Below are positions 7,603 through 14,297 of a stretch of DNA of 14,297 bases, piece after piece; position 1 is the stretch's first letter, and every line of letters starts with the position of its first letter. The DNA comes from Flavobacteriales bacterium UBA4660 (lineage in GTDB: Bacteria > Bacteroidota > Bacteroidia > Flavobacteriales_D > Sanyastnellaceae): positions 1-14,297 of the forward strand of contig DHLU01000088.1 of NCBI GenBank assembly GCA_002405435.1. Reading direction: 5' to 3'. Position numbers and translations under genes: made by a program. The notes under the pieces were generated by a model. The model saw only the letters and a program-made list of their open reading frames with translations. It was not told where the DNA came from and searched no databases.

Positions 7603-7652
7603 CGTCAGGAAAGTATTCACCCAAATTCTCATTTCCTGATGCCAAATTCTCA
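7603..7652. promoter_or_regulatory. Inverted repeat interlaced with a phased direct repeat
   Basis: TCAGGAAA (7605-7612) and TTTCCTGA (7632-7639) are perfect inverted arms, extended outward by a G-T and a C-G pair to 7603 and 7641. CCAAATTCTCA occurs at 7621-7631 and 7642-7652, a direct repeat with a 21-base period, which is two helical turns. Both lie between the diverging FNT and giant genes, within about 50-140 bases of each start, as expected for a protein-binding control site. Confidence 0.5.
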
Positions 7653-7727
7653 ACCGGCAGGCCTGCGTGATAAATAACGCGCCACCGCCGTGAAGACCTC
7701 TTGGAGATTTGGTATATAAATCATAGC

Positions 7728-7755
7728 CAAAACTACCATTATGCATCACTTCAAA
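7728..7755 (-). promoter_or_regulatory. Candidate leftward promoter for the FNT cluster
   Basis: The reverse strand reads TTTG (7755-7752), 16 bases, then TAGTTTTG (7735-7728), matching the Bacteroidota TTTG / TAnnTTTG pair with spacing near the low end of what is usual. Its -33 element would lie inside the first codons of the giant gene. Start of transcription would be near 7721, leaving a leader of about 170 bases that contains the 7603-7652 repeats. Confidence 0.3.
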
Positions 7756-10700
7756 CTACACATGGTTCTCGCTGCATGGCTTGCCGTGGCCCTATGCTGG
7801 ACCGGAAATTCCAGGCTCATGGCGCAATTCGAAAGCGCCTACTACTCCAACCTCGCCAAAAACCACCAATCGGTGGTAGAGAGTGCACTGATACCGGGCA
7901 ACACCATTGTGGCCGAAACGATCACCGGCAGCACGCGCGACATTCACCTCATGGAACTGGATGCGGCGGGCAACCTGATCAACGAACGCACCTACGACAG
8001 TGGTGCGCATGAAGAGGCCTTTCACATCTGCCTCGGGCAGGGTGGCGGCTACATCGTGTGCGGCTACCAGCTCAATGCAGGCCGCGACCGTGGGCTCATC
8101 CTTCAATTTGATGCCAATTTCAACCTGCTCAACCAGGCGCGTTACCACAATACCGCGTCGCGCCATTCTACGGCGTTTCACGTCATCCCTACCGTGGCTG
8201 ATCCCATTCCGGGTTATGTGGTAGTGGGCGCGCTCGCAGCCGATTTTTCCGCTACAGATATCAAGACCAGTTATGTGCTGAAGCTGGACCTCATGCTGAA
8301 CAAGCTATGGGAAAGGCACCTGAATTCGGCTACGCCCGCAGGTCCGCAGGACTGGGATATGGCGGTGCACGTGCTGGAGGTTCCGGGGCAGGGATATTTT
8401 GTTGGCGGCAGTGCCACAGCGACACCGGGCAACAACAGTGCATTCTGCGACCAGACAGTGATGGCTGCGCGGATTTCCTACAACAACGTGGTAAACTGGA
8501 AAAAGTCAATGGACGACAACGGTTCGGGCACGAGTGGACACCGGAGCATCGGTGCCGACGCCTTCTATGATGCCTCCACCAATGAGGTCTATCAGCTCGC
8601 CAATTTTTCCATCAACCACCATTTTGGCATTGTGGTCTATGACTTCGCTACGGGTATTATCAATCCGCTGAAATCGTTCAGGGTGTTTTCCAACCTGGGT
8701 TACATCAACCTCGATGGTATGCAAATACTTCCCGATCCATCAGGCCTGAGTTATGTGGTGGCGGGTTACCTGCGCGATGGCAACTACACCCAAGACAACG
8801 GCACTTCAGTGCAAGGCACTTTTCCGTTTGCCTGTGAAATTGACAAAGCCAGTCAGGCCATCCTATGGGATGAACTTTACCCTGTTCCTTCGGCCGGATT
8901 TTCCGGCAGTACGTCTTCTCCTTACGACCTCTTTTTTGGCGGGCAGCAGCCCCTCAACCTGCATCCCAAGATGGCGTTGCGTTATGGATCCGGATCGGGC
9001 TATGCCCTCACGGGTCCGCGCGAGGGCCAACTGCCGCTGTATGAAACGGAGGTGCTGCAACTGAATCCATCGGGACTGAATCCCTGCCTGAAAACACCGG
9101 TCGATCTGAACCCGATTCCGCTGATCCCGGCCGAGTATCCCCTGGGATTTACCTCGGCCACCCTGGCACGTCAACAGCCTGCGCTCACCTTGCTTTCCGT
9201 GAGCACCACACCAGACCCGTGTGCCACAGCAGTACCCTGTGTTGCCGATGCGCATTTCACCATTTTACCCCTCGGCAATTGCTGTTACGAGTTTAAGGAC
9301 CTCGTGCCGGAAGCTGCGCTCACCGGCGGAGCATGCAACCAGTGGGAGATTTTCGACGCACTGGGCAACCTGGTGGCGCTGGGCAGCGGAGACAGCTATG
9401 GCTTTTGCTTTGCCACTCCGGGCATTTACCACATCTGCAACACCGACTGTTGCATCAACAGCGACGGCACCCTTACCACCACGCGGATCTGTCAACTCCT
9501 TGAGGTGAGCTGTTGCGACCTGCAGCCGAATGTAGTCATCAGCCAAGACGGCTGCATCTATAGTTTTCAGGTAGTCAACAACGGAAGCACGCCCACTGAC
9601 CAGCTCTGCTTCACCTGGCTGGACGGCACCACCCATTCGGCCTCCGAAATCATCACCACCGACCTCACCGGTTACTGCGGCATCTATGGCGGATGCATCA
9701 ACATTTTCTGCTGCAACAGTCCAAACAATGCCGTCACCTACTGCTTTGATCAGTACGTATGCTGCCAGCCCTGTGATCCCAACCCCGCCTTTGACGTCAG
9801 CGTCAACCAGTGTTGTGTAACCTTGTCCTTTCTCTCCACCCTGTCCTGCCTATCGGCTGAGGTGGCTACGGCAGATGATACGGGCGGCGCTACTACCGCA
9901 CAAAACGCCGCAATGCCCGATGGTTGCTGCACCGTGTCGTGGGGCGACGGCACGGTGACCAGCGGTGTGTACACCCATTGCTACGCTGCCAGCGGTGTCT
10001 ATACCATCTGTTATACCGCATGTTGCACGGGCAGCGACGGCCAGGTGTACAGCGAAACCCATTGCGAGACAGTCACGGTTACCTGCTGTTGCCTGCCGTT
10101 TGAACTCGGCACCAGCGTGAATGACTGCACCCTATGCCTGAGTCCGTTTTTCGAATGCGCGAATCCCACGCCCTACATCACCTATGATTACGGCGATGGC
10201 AATAGCGGTTCCTCTTCCTGCCACACCTATGCACAGAGCGGCACCTATACCGTGTGCATGACGGCCTGCTGCTATGATCCCAACGACCCCGGCGACCTGA
10301 ACGGAGACGGTACAGAAAACACCCTAGACTATGCTATCGCACAGCAATACTGCACGACCCTGTGCACCACCGTCACCGTGAATTGCGGCTGCGAGGCCGT
10401 TGCTCAAATCGCCGTGGTGGAAAATGGCTGTGTGTGGACCTTCACCCTGGTGGGTAGTGGGCCCAACGCCGATGAGGTCTGCATCTGGACCGACCTTTTC
10501 GGTGTAGTGAACGCGGGTTATACCTGGACACAGGACTTCACCGGTTATTGCGGTGGTTATGGCATTTGTTACAAAGCCTTCTGCTGTAACGAGCCCCTCG
10601 ACCTGACCGGGGCGCTGTGCATCGACTACTATATCAACTGCTGCGGTCCGTGCGATCCGGATCCCGCGTTTAACCTCACCCAGCTTGACGGGTGTTGTGT

Positions 10701-13700
10701 GCGTGTGGTTCCCCTCAACCCGGGCCTCTGCCTGCTGTCGGCCAATGGTCAGGCCACTGAAGATGTAAACGGCGACGGCGTCATTGACAGCGCCGACACC
10801 GCAGCCCTTGTGGATGCAGGGTGCTGCACCGTTAACTGGGGCGACGGCACCTCCAGCGCCCCCGGCATACACTGTTACACCGCCAGCGGCATATATACCA
10901 TTTGTTATACTGCATGCTGCACGGGCAGTGATGGTCAGCTTTACACAGAAACCCTCTGTCAGCAGGTTACCATTGACTGCGGACAGCCTTGCGATCCGGT
11001 GGCCCAGTTTGAATACAGCACAGACGCATGTTGCGTTAGCCTGTTTCCGGTTCAGCCAACGCCCTGTCAGATTGGTGCCACGGGAGCCACTGTAGATGCC
11101 AACGGAGACGGCGTCATTAACGATGCCGATTACTGGGTGCTGCTCAGCAGCGGTTGCTGCACGGTTAACTGGGGCGACGGAACCTCCGACAACGGCATAT
11201 TCACCCATTGCTACAGCGCCAGCGGCACCTATACCATTTGCTATACTGCATGTTGCGTGGGGGCCAACGGACAACTCTACACAGAGACCCATTGCGAAAC
11301 CATCACGGTACACTGTTGCGAACCGGCCGACTTTACCTGGAGTGTGTTGTACAACAACGACTGTCAGGTAGGTGTATGCATCAATCCGGGTCCCGATCCC
11401 TCCCAATACTGTGCGTTGTGGAACTGGGGCGATGGTACTTCAGGCTGGTATCCTGTGGATATGTGTCCGACACATACCTATGACTGCTCCGACGCCTTAC
11501 ACAACATCTGCGTAACACTTTATTGCTGCAACAACGGTGATCCTTCCACGGCCTCATCCGCAGGCATCACCCAATGCGCCACCATTGTGACCTCCTGCTG
11601 CACACTGCCTTCCGACGTGTTTCTCGAAACAGCAGTAACCGGCTGCACCGGCTACTTCAGTGTGGGCAGTACCGACGATTTCTGCGGTGAACTATGTATC
11701 ATGTGGGACTTTGGTGATGGCACCACTGACGATGGAAGCTGGTCAAACAGCCACACCTATACCGGCAGCGGATGGTACACCGTGTGTGCCACTGTAATGT
11801 GCTGCAACACCTCGATCTATGAAGTCATCTGCGCGGAGATCTATATCGATTGCGGCTGCTGCTATCCGGTTGATTTTACCACTGCCGTGAACGGTTGTTC
11901 CGTGTGCGTGGCACCGGTATTTCCGCTTGACTGCCAGGAACCCTCACTGGTGTTCTTTGACTATGGCGACGGAAGCGGACTGACCACCGACCTGTGCCAT
12001 ACCTACGCGGCCGATGGCAATTACCTCGTGTGTATGTATGCCGAATGTCCGGGTATTCCTCCGGTAGGCATACTGTGCCATGAGGTGGCGGCTGACTGCG
12101 GTGGCTGCTGTCCGAATGCAGATTTCAGCTGGAGTGCGACCACCGATTGTTATACCCTGCAATTCAACGGGCCGGGCTGCGACTTCAACGGATCCGTCTT
12201 CTGGTCGTTTGGCGACGGCGGCACTGCGCTGGGCTACAATCCGGTGCACACCTTCCCCGGAGCCGGATGGTACCACGTGTGCATGCATATCTGCTGCATT
12301 AACCCCGATGGCACGGTGGAAAACACCCAAGTCTGCCACGATGTATATGTACCCGAATGCGGTTGTGTGCCCGACGCCGGTTTCTGGTGGGAATACACCG
12401 GCGGCTGCTGTGTCGCCTTCCACGACCTGACGCCGGAAGGCAATCCGTTTGGCTGCGAGTCGTGGGTATTCGGACTGATTCAGTCGGTGCTGGCCGGTGA
12501 TGATGTGACCTTCTGCTTCCCGGGTTCGGGCTGGTATACCATCTGCCATTTCGATTGCTGCGTGGATGCAGCCGGTAACGCGTGGGTGACTGAATCGTGC
12601 CAGGACATCTGGATTGACTGCGGCGGCTGCTGCACGCCCAATGACTTTACCTGGACATGCACAGATAACTGCTGCTTCAACTTCAGTCCGCTCCAGTTTA
12701 CCGATTGTGTGACCACCAACAATACATTCCTGTGGAGTTTCGGCGATGGCAGCACCTCGACAGAGGCCTACCCGACCTATTGCTATGCGCAAAACGGCAT
12801 CTACGAAGTCTGCATGACCGTTACTTGTCCGACCGGTGCTTCTGAGACCTACTGCCACTACATACAAGTCAACTGCGTGCCCTGCGTGAAACAGGCGCAG
12901 ATAGACCCCACCATGGCGTGCATTGACCTGTACGATCCCGTCTGCGGATGCGACGGTGTTACCTACAGCAATTCCTGCTATGCCTATTACTACGGCGGGG
13001 TGACCTCCTGGACACCGGGTGCGTGCAACTCACCTTGTATAGATCCCGCGCTGATAGATCCGAATGCGATCTGCCCGCTCAACTACGATCCCGTATGCGG
13101 CTGCGACGGCAACACCTACTCCAACGACTGCTTTGCGCAGGCGGCGGGTGTCACCACCTGGACCAACGGACCCTGTCCGCAGTCGGGTGCATGCTGTCTT
13201 CCCCAGCTGATCGGCATTGAGGCTGTGGGCGACTGCTGCTACCAGCTGAATCCGGTGTACCTTATCGACTGCCTTCCCGAGAATACCTACGAGTGGGTAA
13301 TCGACGGCGTAGTGACCGCGGCCGGACCTTCGTATGTGCATTGTTTCCCCGCTGCAGGCACGCACACCATCTGCCTCAATGTATATTGTCCAAACGGCCA
13401 GCCCGGCGTAAGTTTCTGTGAAATCGTCGAGTGTGGCGGTGGTTCAGGATGTTGCCCGCCGGCCGGATTCACCTATACCTGTAGCTCATCGTGCTGTTTT
13501 GCCTTCACACCGTTTTACCTGGCCGATTGCCTGCCGCAAAACACCTATACCTGGCATTTCGGAGACGGCAGCGTATCGAATGAAGAGAATCCGACCCATT
13601 GCTACAGCCTGGGTGGGCTCTACCAGGTCTGCGTAGACATTACCTGTCCGGACGGCACGGGCTACAGCTATTGCCAGTGGGTCACGGCCAACTGCCCGTC

Positions 13701-14297
13701 GATGTGTTGCTCGCCATCCGGCATATTCGCCTTCGAAACTGACAATTGCTGTGTCGAATTCGGACCTGAGTATTTCCTCACCGATTGCGATCCGTCGGGC
13801 AATACCTACTTCTGGTACTTCGGTGACGGCAACACCAGCACCGAGGCTTATCCGGTGCATTGCTATGCGGCCGACGGCACCTATACCTATTGCCTGACCG
13901 TAACCTGTCCAAACGGCCAGACCGCCGAATACTGTGAAACCATTACTACCGCATGCGCACCGTGCGATGCTTCGCTCTTTCCGAAGCTGACACAAAACGG
14001 CTGTGTGTATACGGTTACGTTCAGCAGCAGCACTACGCCGCTGAATGAGATTTGCGTGAGCGTAGAAGGCGGACCGGTCATCACGGCCGACCAGTTTATA
14101 CAGGTACTTGATTTCTCCGACAACTGCTACAGCGGTTATGGCATCTGTTACGAGTACTGGTGCTGCAGCGATCCCTCACCCGTGTCGGTAGGCCTCTGCG
14201 TTGACTACATCGTGAACTGCTGCTGCACGGAACAGCCGGAGGAGTTTGGCTGGTCTACCGGCCAGGACTGCTGCACGCAGTTTTTCTATCCCGGTGA
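7741..14297 (+). CDS. Giant cysteine-rich PKD-repeat secreted protein with Kazal-like modules (3' end outside window)
   Basis: An open frame of 2185 codons from the ATG at 7741 to the window edge; I read each 20-codon row and found no stop. The frame is closed upstream by TAA at 7717. Residues 1-29 are a signal peptide (hydrophobic VLAAWLAVALCW, likely cut after MAQ). Residues about 30-490 repeat a blade-like pattern (GGYIVCGY...GLILQFDANFNLL; PGYVVVGA...YVLKLD; GYFVGGS; SYVVAGYL; GYALTGP), so a beta-propeller is likely. From residue about 493 the chain is a run of 80-113-residue Cys-rich modules, most with a PKD GDG loop and closing pattern Y-x-x-C....CC. Two Kazal-like modules are at 1715-1762 and 1766-1812. 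Cys are 6 in the first 480 codons and 195 in the next 1705. PKD repeats usually build extended stalks on secreted or surface proteins. A T9SS tail is expected beyond the edge but not seen. Confidence 0.93.
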   Translation, partial: MHHFKLHMVLAAWLAVALCWTGNSRLMAQFESAYYSNLAKNHQSVVESALIPGNTIVAETITGSTRDIHLMELDAAGNLINERTYDSGAHEEAFHICLGQGGGYIVCGYQLNAGRDRGLILQFDANFNLLNQARYHNTASRHSTAFHVIPTVADPIPGYVVVGALAADFSATDIKTSYVLKLDLMLNKLWERHLNSATPAGPQDWDMAVHVLEVPGQGYFVGGSATATPGNNSAFCDQTVMAARISYNNVVNWKKSMDDNGSGTSGHRSIGADAFYDASTNEVYQLANFSINHHFGIVVYDFATGIINPLKSFRVFSNLGYINLDGMQILPDPSGLSYVVAGYLRDGNYTQDNGTSVQGTFPFACEIDKASQAILWDELYPVPSAGFSGSTSSPYDLFFGGQQPLNLHPKMALRYGSGSGYALTGPREGQLPLYETEVLQLNPSGLNPCLKTPVDLNPIPLIPAEYPLGFTSATLARQQPALTLLSVSTTPDPCATAVPCVADAHFTILPLGNCCYEFKDLVPEAALTGGACNQWEIFDALGNLVALGSGDSYGFCFATPGIYHICNTDCCINSDGTLTTTRICQLLEVSCCDLQPNVVISQDGCIYSFQVVNNGSTPTDQLCFTWLDGTTHSASEIITTDLTGYCGIYGGCINIFCCNSPNNAVTYCFDQYVCCQPCDPNPAFDVSVNQCCVTLSFLSTLSCLSAEVATADDTGGATTAQNAAMPDGCCTVSWGDGTVTSGVYTHCYAASGVYTICYTACCTGSDGQVYSETHCETVTVTCCCLPFELGTSVNDCTLCLSPFFECANPTPYITYDYGDGNSGSSSCHTYAQSGTYTVCMTACCYDPNDPGDLNGDGTENTLDYAIAQQYCTTLCTTVTVNCGCEAVAQIAVVENGCVWTFTLVGSGPNADEVCIWTDLFGVVNAGYTWTQDFTGYCGGYGICYKAFCCNEPLDLTGALCIDYYINCCGPCDPDPAFNLTQLDGCCVRVVPLNPGLCLLSANGQATEDVNGDGVIDSADTAALVDAGCCTVNWGDGTSSAPGIHCYTASGIYTICYTACCTGSDGQLYTETLCQQVTIDCGQPCDPVAQFEYSTDACCVSLFPVQPTPCQIGATGATVDANGDGVINDADYWVLLSSGCCTVNWGDGTSDNGIFTHCYSASGTYTICYTACCVGANGQLYTETHCETITVHCCEPADFTWSVLYNNDCQVGVCINPGPDPSQYCALWNWGDGTSGWYPVDMCPTHTYDCSDALHNICVTLYCCNNGDPSTASSAGITQCATIVTSCCTLPSDVFLETAVTGCTGYFSVGSTDDFCGELCIMWDFGDGTTDDGSWSNSHTYTGSGWYTVCATVMCCNTSIYEVICAEIYIDCGCCYPVDFTTAVNGCSVCVAPVFPLDCQEPSLVFFDYGDGSGLTTDLCHTYAADGNYLVCMYAECPGIPPVGILCHEVAADCGGCCPNADFSWSATTDCYTLQFNGPGCDFNGSVFWSFGDGGTALGYNPVHTFPGAGWYHVCMHICCINPDGTVENTQVCHDVYVPECGCVPDAGFWWEYTGGCCVAFHDLTPEGNPFGCESWVFGLIQSVLAGDDVTFCFPGSGWYTICHFDCCVDAAGNAWVTESCQDIWIDCGGCCTPNDFTWTCTDNCCFNFSPLQFTDCVTTNNTFLWSFGDGSTSTEAYPTYCYAQNGIYEVCMTVTCPTGASETYCHYIQVNCVPCVKQAQIDPTMACIDLYDPVCGCDGVTYSNSCYAYYYGGVTSWTPGACNSPCIDPALIDPNAICPLNYDPVCGCDGNTYSNDCFAQAAGVTTWTNGPCPQSGACCLPQLIGIEAVGDCCYQLNPVYLIDCLPENTYEWVIDGVVTAAGPSYVHCFPAAGTHTICLNVYCPNGQPGVSFCEIVECGGGSGCCPPAGFTYTCSSSCCFAFTPFYLADCLPQNTYTWHFGDGSVSNEENPTHCYSLGGLYQVCVDITCPDGTGYSYCQWVTANCPSMCCSPSGIFAFETDNCCVEFGPEYFLTDCDPSGNTYFWYFGDGNTSTEAYPVHCYAADGTYTYCLTVTCPNGQTAEYCETITTACAPCDASLFPKLTQNGCVYTVTFSSSTTPLNEICVSVEGGPVITADQFIQVLDFSDNCYSGYGICYEYWCCSDPSPVSVGLCVDYIVNCCCTEQPEEFGWSTGQDCCTQFFYPG
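9517..9774 (+). repeat. Module type B, copy 1 (86 residues)
   Basis: Lacks the PKD GDG loop. Shares with the two other copies: N/D-G-C at the start (ISQDGCIYSFQVV), an L/E-x-x-C-[FIV] strand, the sequence TGYCGIYGGC, a CC, and a closing CFDQYVCC. I do not recognise it as a named domain. Followed directly by a type C module starting CDP. Confidence 0.75.
9775..10092 (+). repeat. Module type C, copy 1: PKD with eroded calcium loop
   Basis: Opens DPNPAFDVSVNQCC and holds CCTVSWGDGT, HCYAASGVYTICYTACC. Where copies 2 and 3 have a DxNGDG loop, this copy reads TADDTGGATTAQN (near 9871-9908), about four codons shorter, without the calcium ligands. Confidence 0.8.
10294..10329 (+). other. Dockerin/EF-hand-like calcium loop 1 in a PKD module
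   Basis: Residues 852-863 read DLNGDGTENTLD, with Asp/Asn at loop positions 1, 3, 5, 9 and 12 and Gly at 6. It sits after the last Tyr-x-x-Cys strand of the 10093-10392 module, a different insertion point from loops 2 and 3. Confidence 0.7.
10393..10653 (+). repeat. Module type B, copy 2 (87 residues)
   Basis: VVENGCVWTFTLV, DEVCIWTD, FTGYCGGYGICYKAFCC and LCIDYYINCC align along the whole length with the modules at 9517 and 13966. It again precedes a type C module that opens CDP. Confidence 0.75.
10654..10992 (+). repeat. Module type C, copy 2
   Basis: Opens DPDPAFNLTQLDGCC; CCTVNWGDGT and CYTASGIYTICYTACC align with copies 1 and 3 in DNA as well as in protein (for example the stretch around 10891-10927 against 9991-10027). 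Contains calcium loop 2. Confidence 0.82.
10762..10797 (+). other. Dockerin/EF-hand-like calcium loop 2 in a PKD module
   Basis: Residues 1008-1019 read DVNGDGVIDSAD, a textbook dockerin-type loop with ligands at 1, 3, 5, 9 and 12. It lies ahead of the GDG strand, so it is an insertion between early strands of the PKD fold. Only one loop is present, while true type I dockerins have two. Confidence 0.8.
10993..11319 (+). repeat. Module type C, copy 3
   Basis: Opens DPVAQFEYSTDACC, with CCTVNWGDGT and HCYSASGTYTICYTACC. It follows copy 2 directly, so copies 2 and 3 are a tandem duplication. Contains calcium loop 3. Confidence 0.82.
11095..11130 (+). other. Dockerin/EF-hand-like calcium loop 3 in a PKD module
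   Basis: Residues 1119-1130 read DANGDGVINDAD, same insertion point as loop 2, ligands at 1, 3, 5, 9 and 12 intact. Confidence 0.8.
12883..13026 (+). other. Kazal-like serine protease inhibitor module 1
   Basis: Residues 1715-1762, six Cys. The core CIDLYDPVCGCDGVTYSNSC keeps the Kazal C-x7-C spacing, the PVCG turn and the TYxN-x-C helix start, and it closes TPGAC. The Cys usually found three residues after TYxNxC is absent, and an extra one appears in CGC, the pattern common in bacterial Kazal-like domains. By alignment to ovomucoid the P1 residue (second after C2) is Asp. Confidence 0.82.
13036..13176 (+). other. Kazal-like serine protease inhibitor module 2
   Basis: Residues 1766-1812, six Cys: CPLNYDPVCGCDGNTYSNDC, then AAGVTTWTNGPC. 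Same layout as module 1, separated from it by three residues. The aligned P1 residue is Leu, compatible with inhibition of subtilisin-, chymotrypsin- or elastase-like proteases if the loop is functional. Confidence 0.82.
13966..14226 (+). repeat. Module type B, copy 3 (87 residues)
   Basis: LTQNGCVYTVTFS, NEICVSVEG, NCYSGYGICYEYWCC and LCVDYIVNCC match copies 1 and 2 in order and spacing, although it is more than 3 kb away and more diverged. The chain continues beyond it with another Cys-rich module cut by the window edge. Confidence 0.75.

Larger units (their letters stand above)
9217..14297 (+). repeat. Array of 17 full and one partial Cys-rich modules
   Basis: Module bounds by the closing Cys cluster: 9217-9516, 9517-9774, 9775-10092, 10093-10392, 10393-10653, 10654-10992, 10993-11319, 11320-11601, 11602-11862, 11863-12111, 12112-12366, 12367-12633, 12634-12885, (Kazal-like pair), 13198-13455, 13456-13710, 13711-13965, 13966-14226, 14227-edge. 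Eleven keep a GDG loop (WGDG, YGDG or FGDG); 9217, 12367 and 13198 modules are PKD-like but have lost it (WEIFDALG, WVFGLIQ, WVIDGV). Common frame: CC near the second strand, W-x-FGDG, CY or HTY, G-x-Y-x-x-C, then C or CC, then C-x-x-V/I-x-x-x-C. Confidence 0.85.

Noticed and set aside
7741..7800. Lipobox in the giant protein's signal peptide (VALC)
   Set aside because: The residue before Cys is Leu, which signal peptidase II does not normally accept; a normal cleavage after MAQ fits better.
10294..11130. A cellulosome-type dockerin
   Set aside because: Each site has a single loop inside another domain, not the paired-loop dockerin at a chain end, and no cohesin is seen.
10324..11406. Long reverse-strand open frame (360 codons) inside the giant gene, and others at 11944-12867 and 13486-13995
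   Set aside because: They lie antisense to a continuous repeat-coding frame with clear domain motifs. Their Gly/Val/Ala/Ile/Arg-rich products mirror the repeats and show no family signature.
14295..14297. TGA at the very end of the window as a stop for the giant gene
   Set aside because: It is out of frame: the last full codon is GGT at 14293-14295, followed by two bases. The giant gene stays open at the edge.
9217..14297. CRISPR or non-coding repeat array
   Set aside because: The repeats are diverged in DNA, differ in length and keep the reading frame throughout; they are protein modules.

Overview
The window reads as a piece of a Bacteroidota chromosome, G+C a little above one half by eye. 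The markers are a type IX secretion (T9SS) C-terminal sorting domain on a secreted repeat protein, Bacteroidota-style secreted proteins (OmpA-like plus a GGM/NCDRF module, DUF4397 repeats, PKD repeats with Kazal-like modules), a short ECF sigma factor of the type common in that phylum, TAnnTTTG-like promoter boxes and little use of strong Shine-Dalgarno sites. The cysteine-rich PKD style recalls Saprospiria-like marine or sludge Bacteroidota, but that finer placement is only an impression.

Left block (1-1885, all leftward): a MerR-type regulator with a cobalamin-binding CarH/LitR-like C-terminus, then an ECF sigma factor, then the start of a lipoprotein that runs off the left edge. This looks like a small regulatory unit, possibly light- or B12-responsive. 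A perfect 15-bp palindrome lies between the first two genes.

Centre (2110-7553): a rightward gene for a secreted 800-residue protein made of three 231/232-residue units (each two DUF4397-like halves) and a T9SS tail, closed by a strong hairpin terminator. Facing it is a leftward cluster: formate/nitrite-type channel (FNT), a small secreted orphan protein, and an OmpA-domain secreted protein. The terminator at 4535-4575 separates the two converging units and may serve both.

Right block (7741-14297, rightward): one giant open frame of 2185 codons with no stop, still open at the right edge. It has a signal peptide, about 460 residues that look like a beta-propeller and are poor in Cys, and then at least 17 complete modules (plus one cut off) that are extremely rich in Cys: I count 195 Cys in 1705 codons, with about 38 vicinal Cys sites. 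Most modules are PKD-like (GDG motif). Three copies of a second module type, two tandem Kazal-like protease-inhibitor modules and three dockerin-like calcium loops inserted in PKD modules are woven in. This is the main object of interest: a disulfide-armoured, calcium-dependent, probably surface or released giant protein, with a possible antiprotease function.

The divergent gap 7554-7740 between the FNT cluster and the giant gene holds an inverted repeat and a phased direct repeat that look like a control region. I saw no tRNA, rRNA, CRISPR array, transposase or phage gene.
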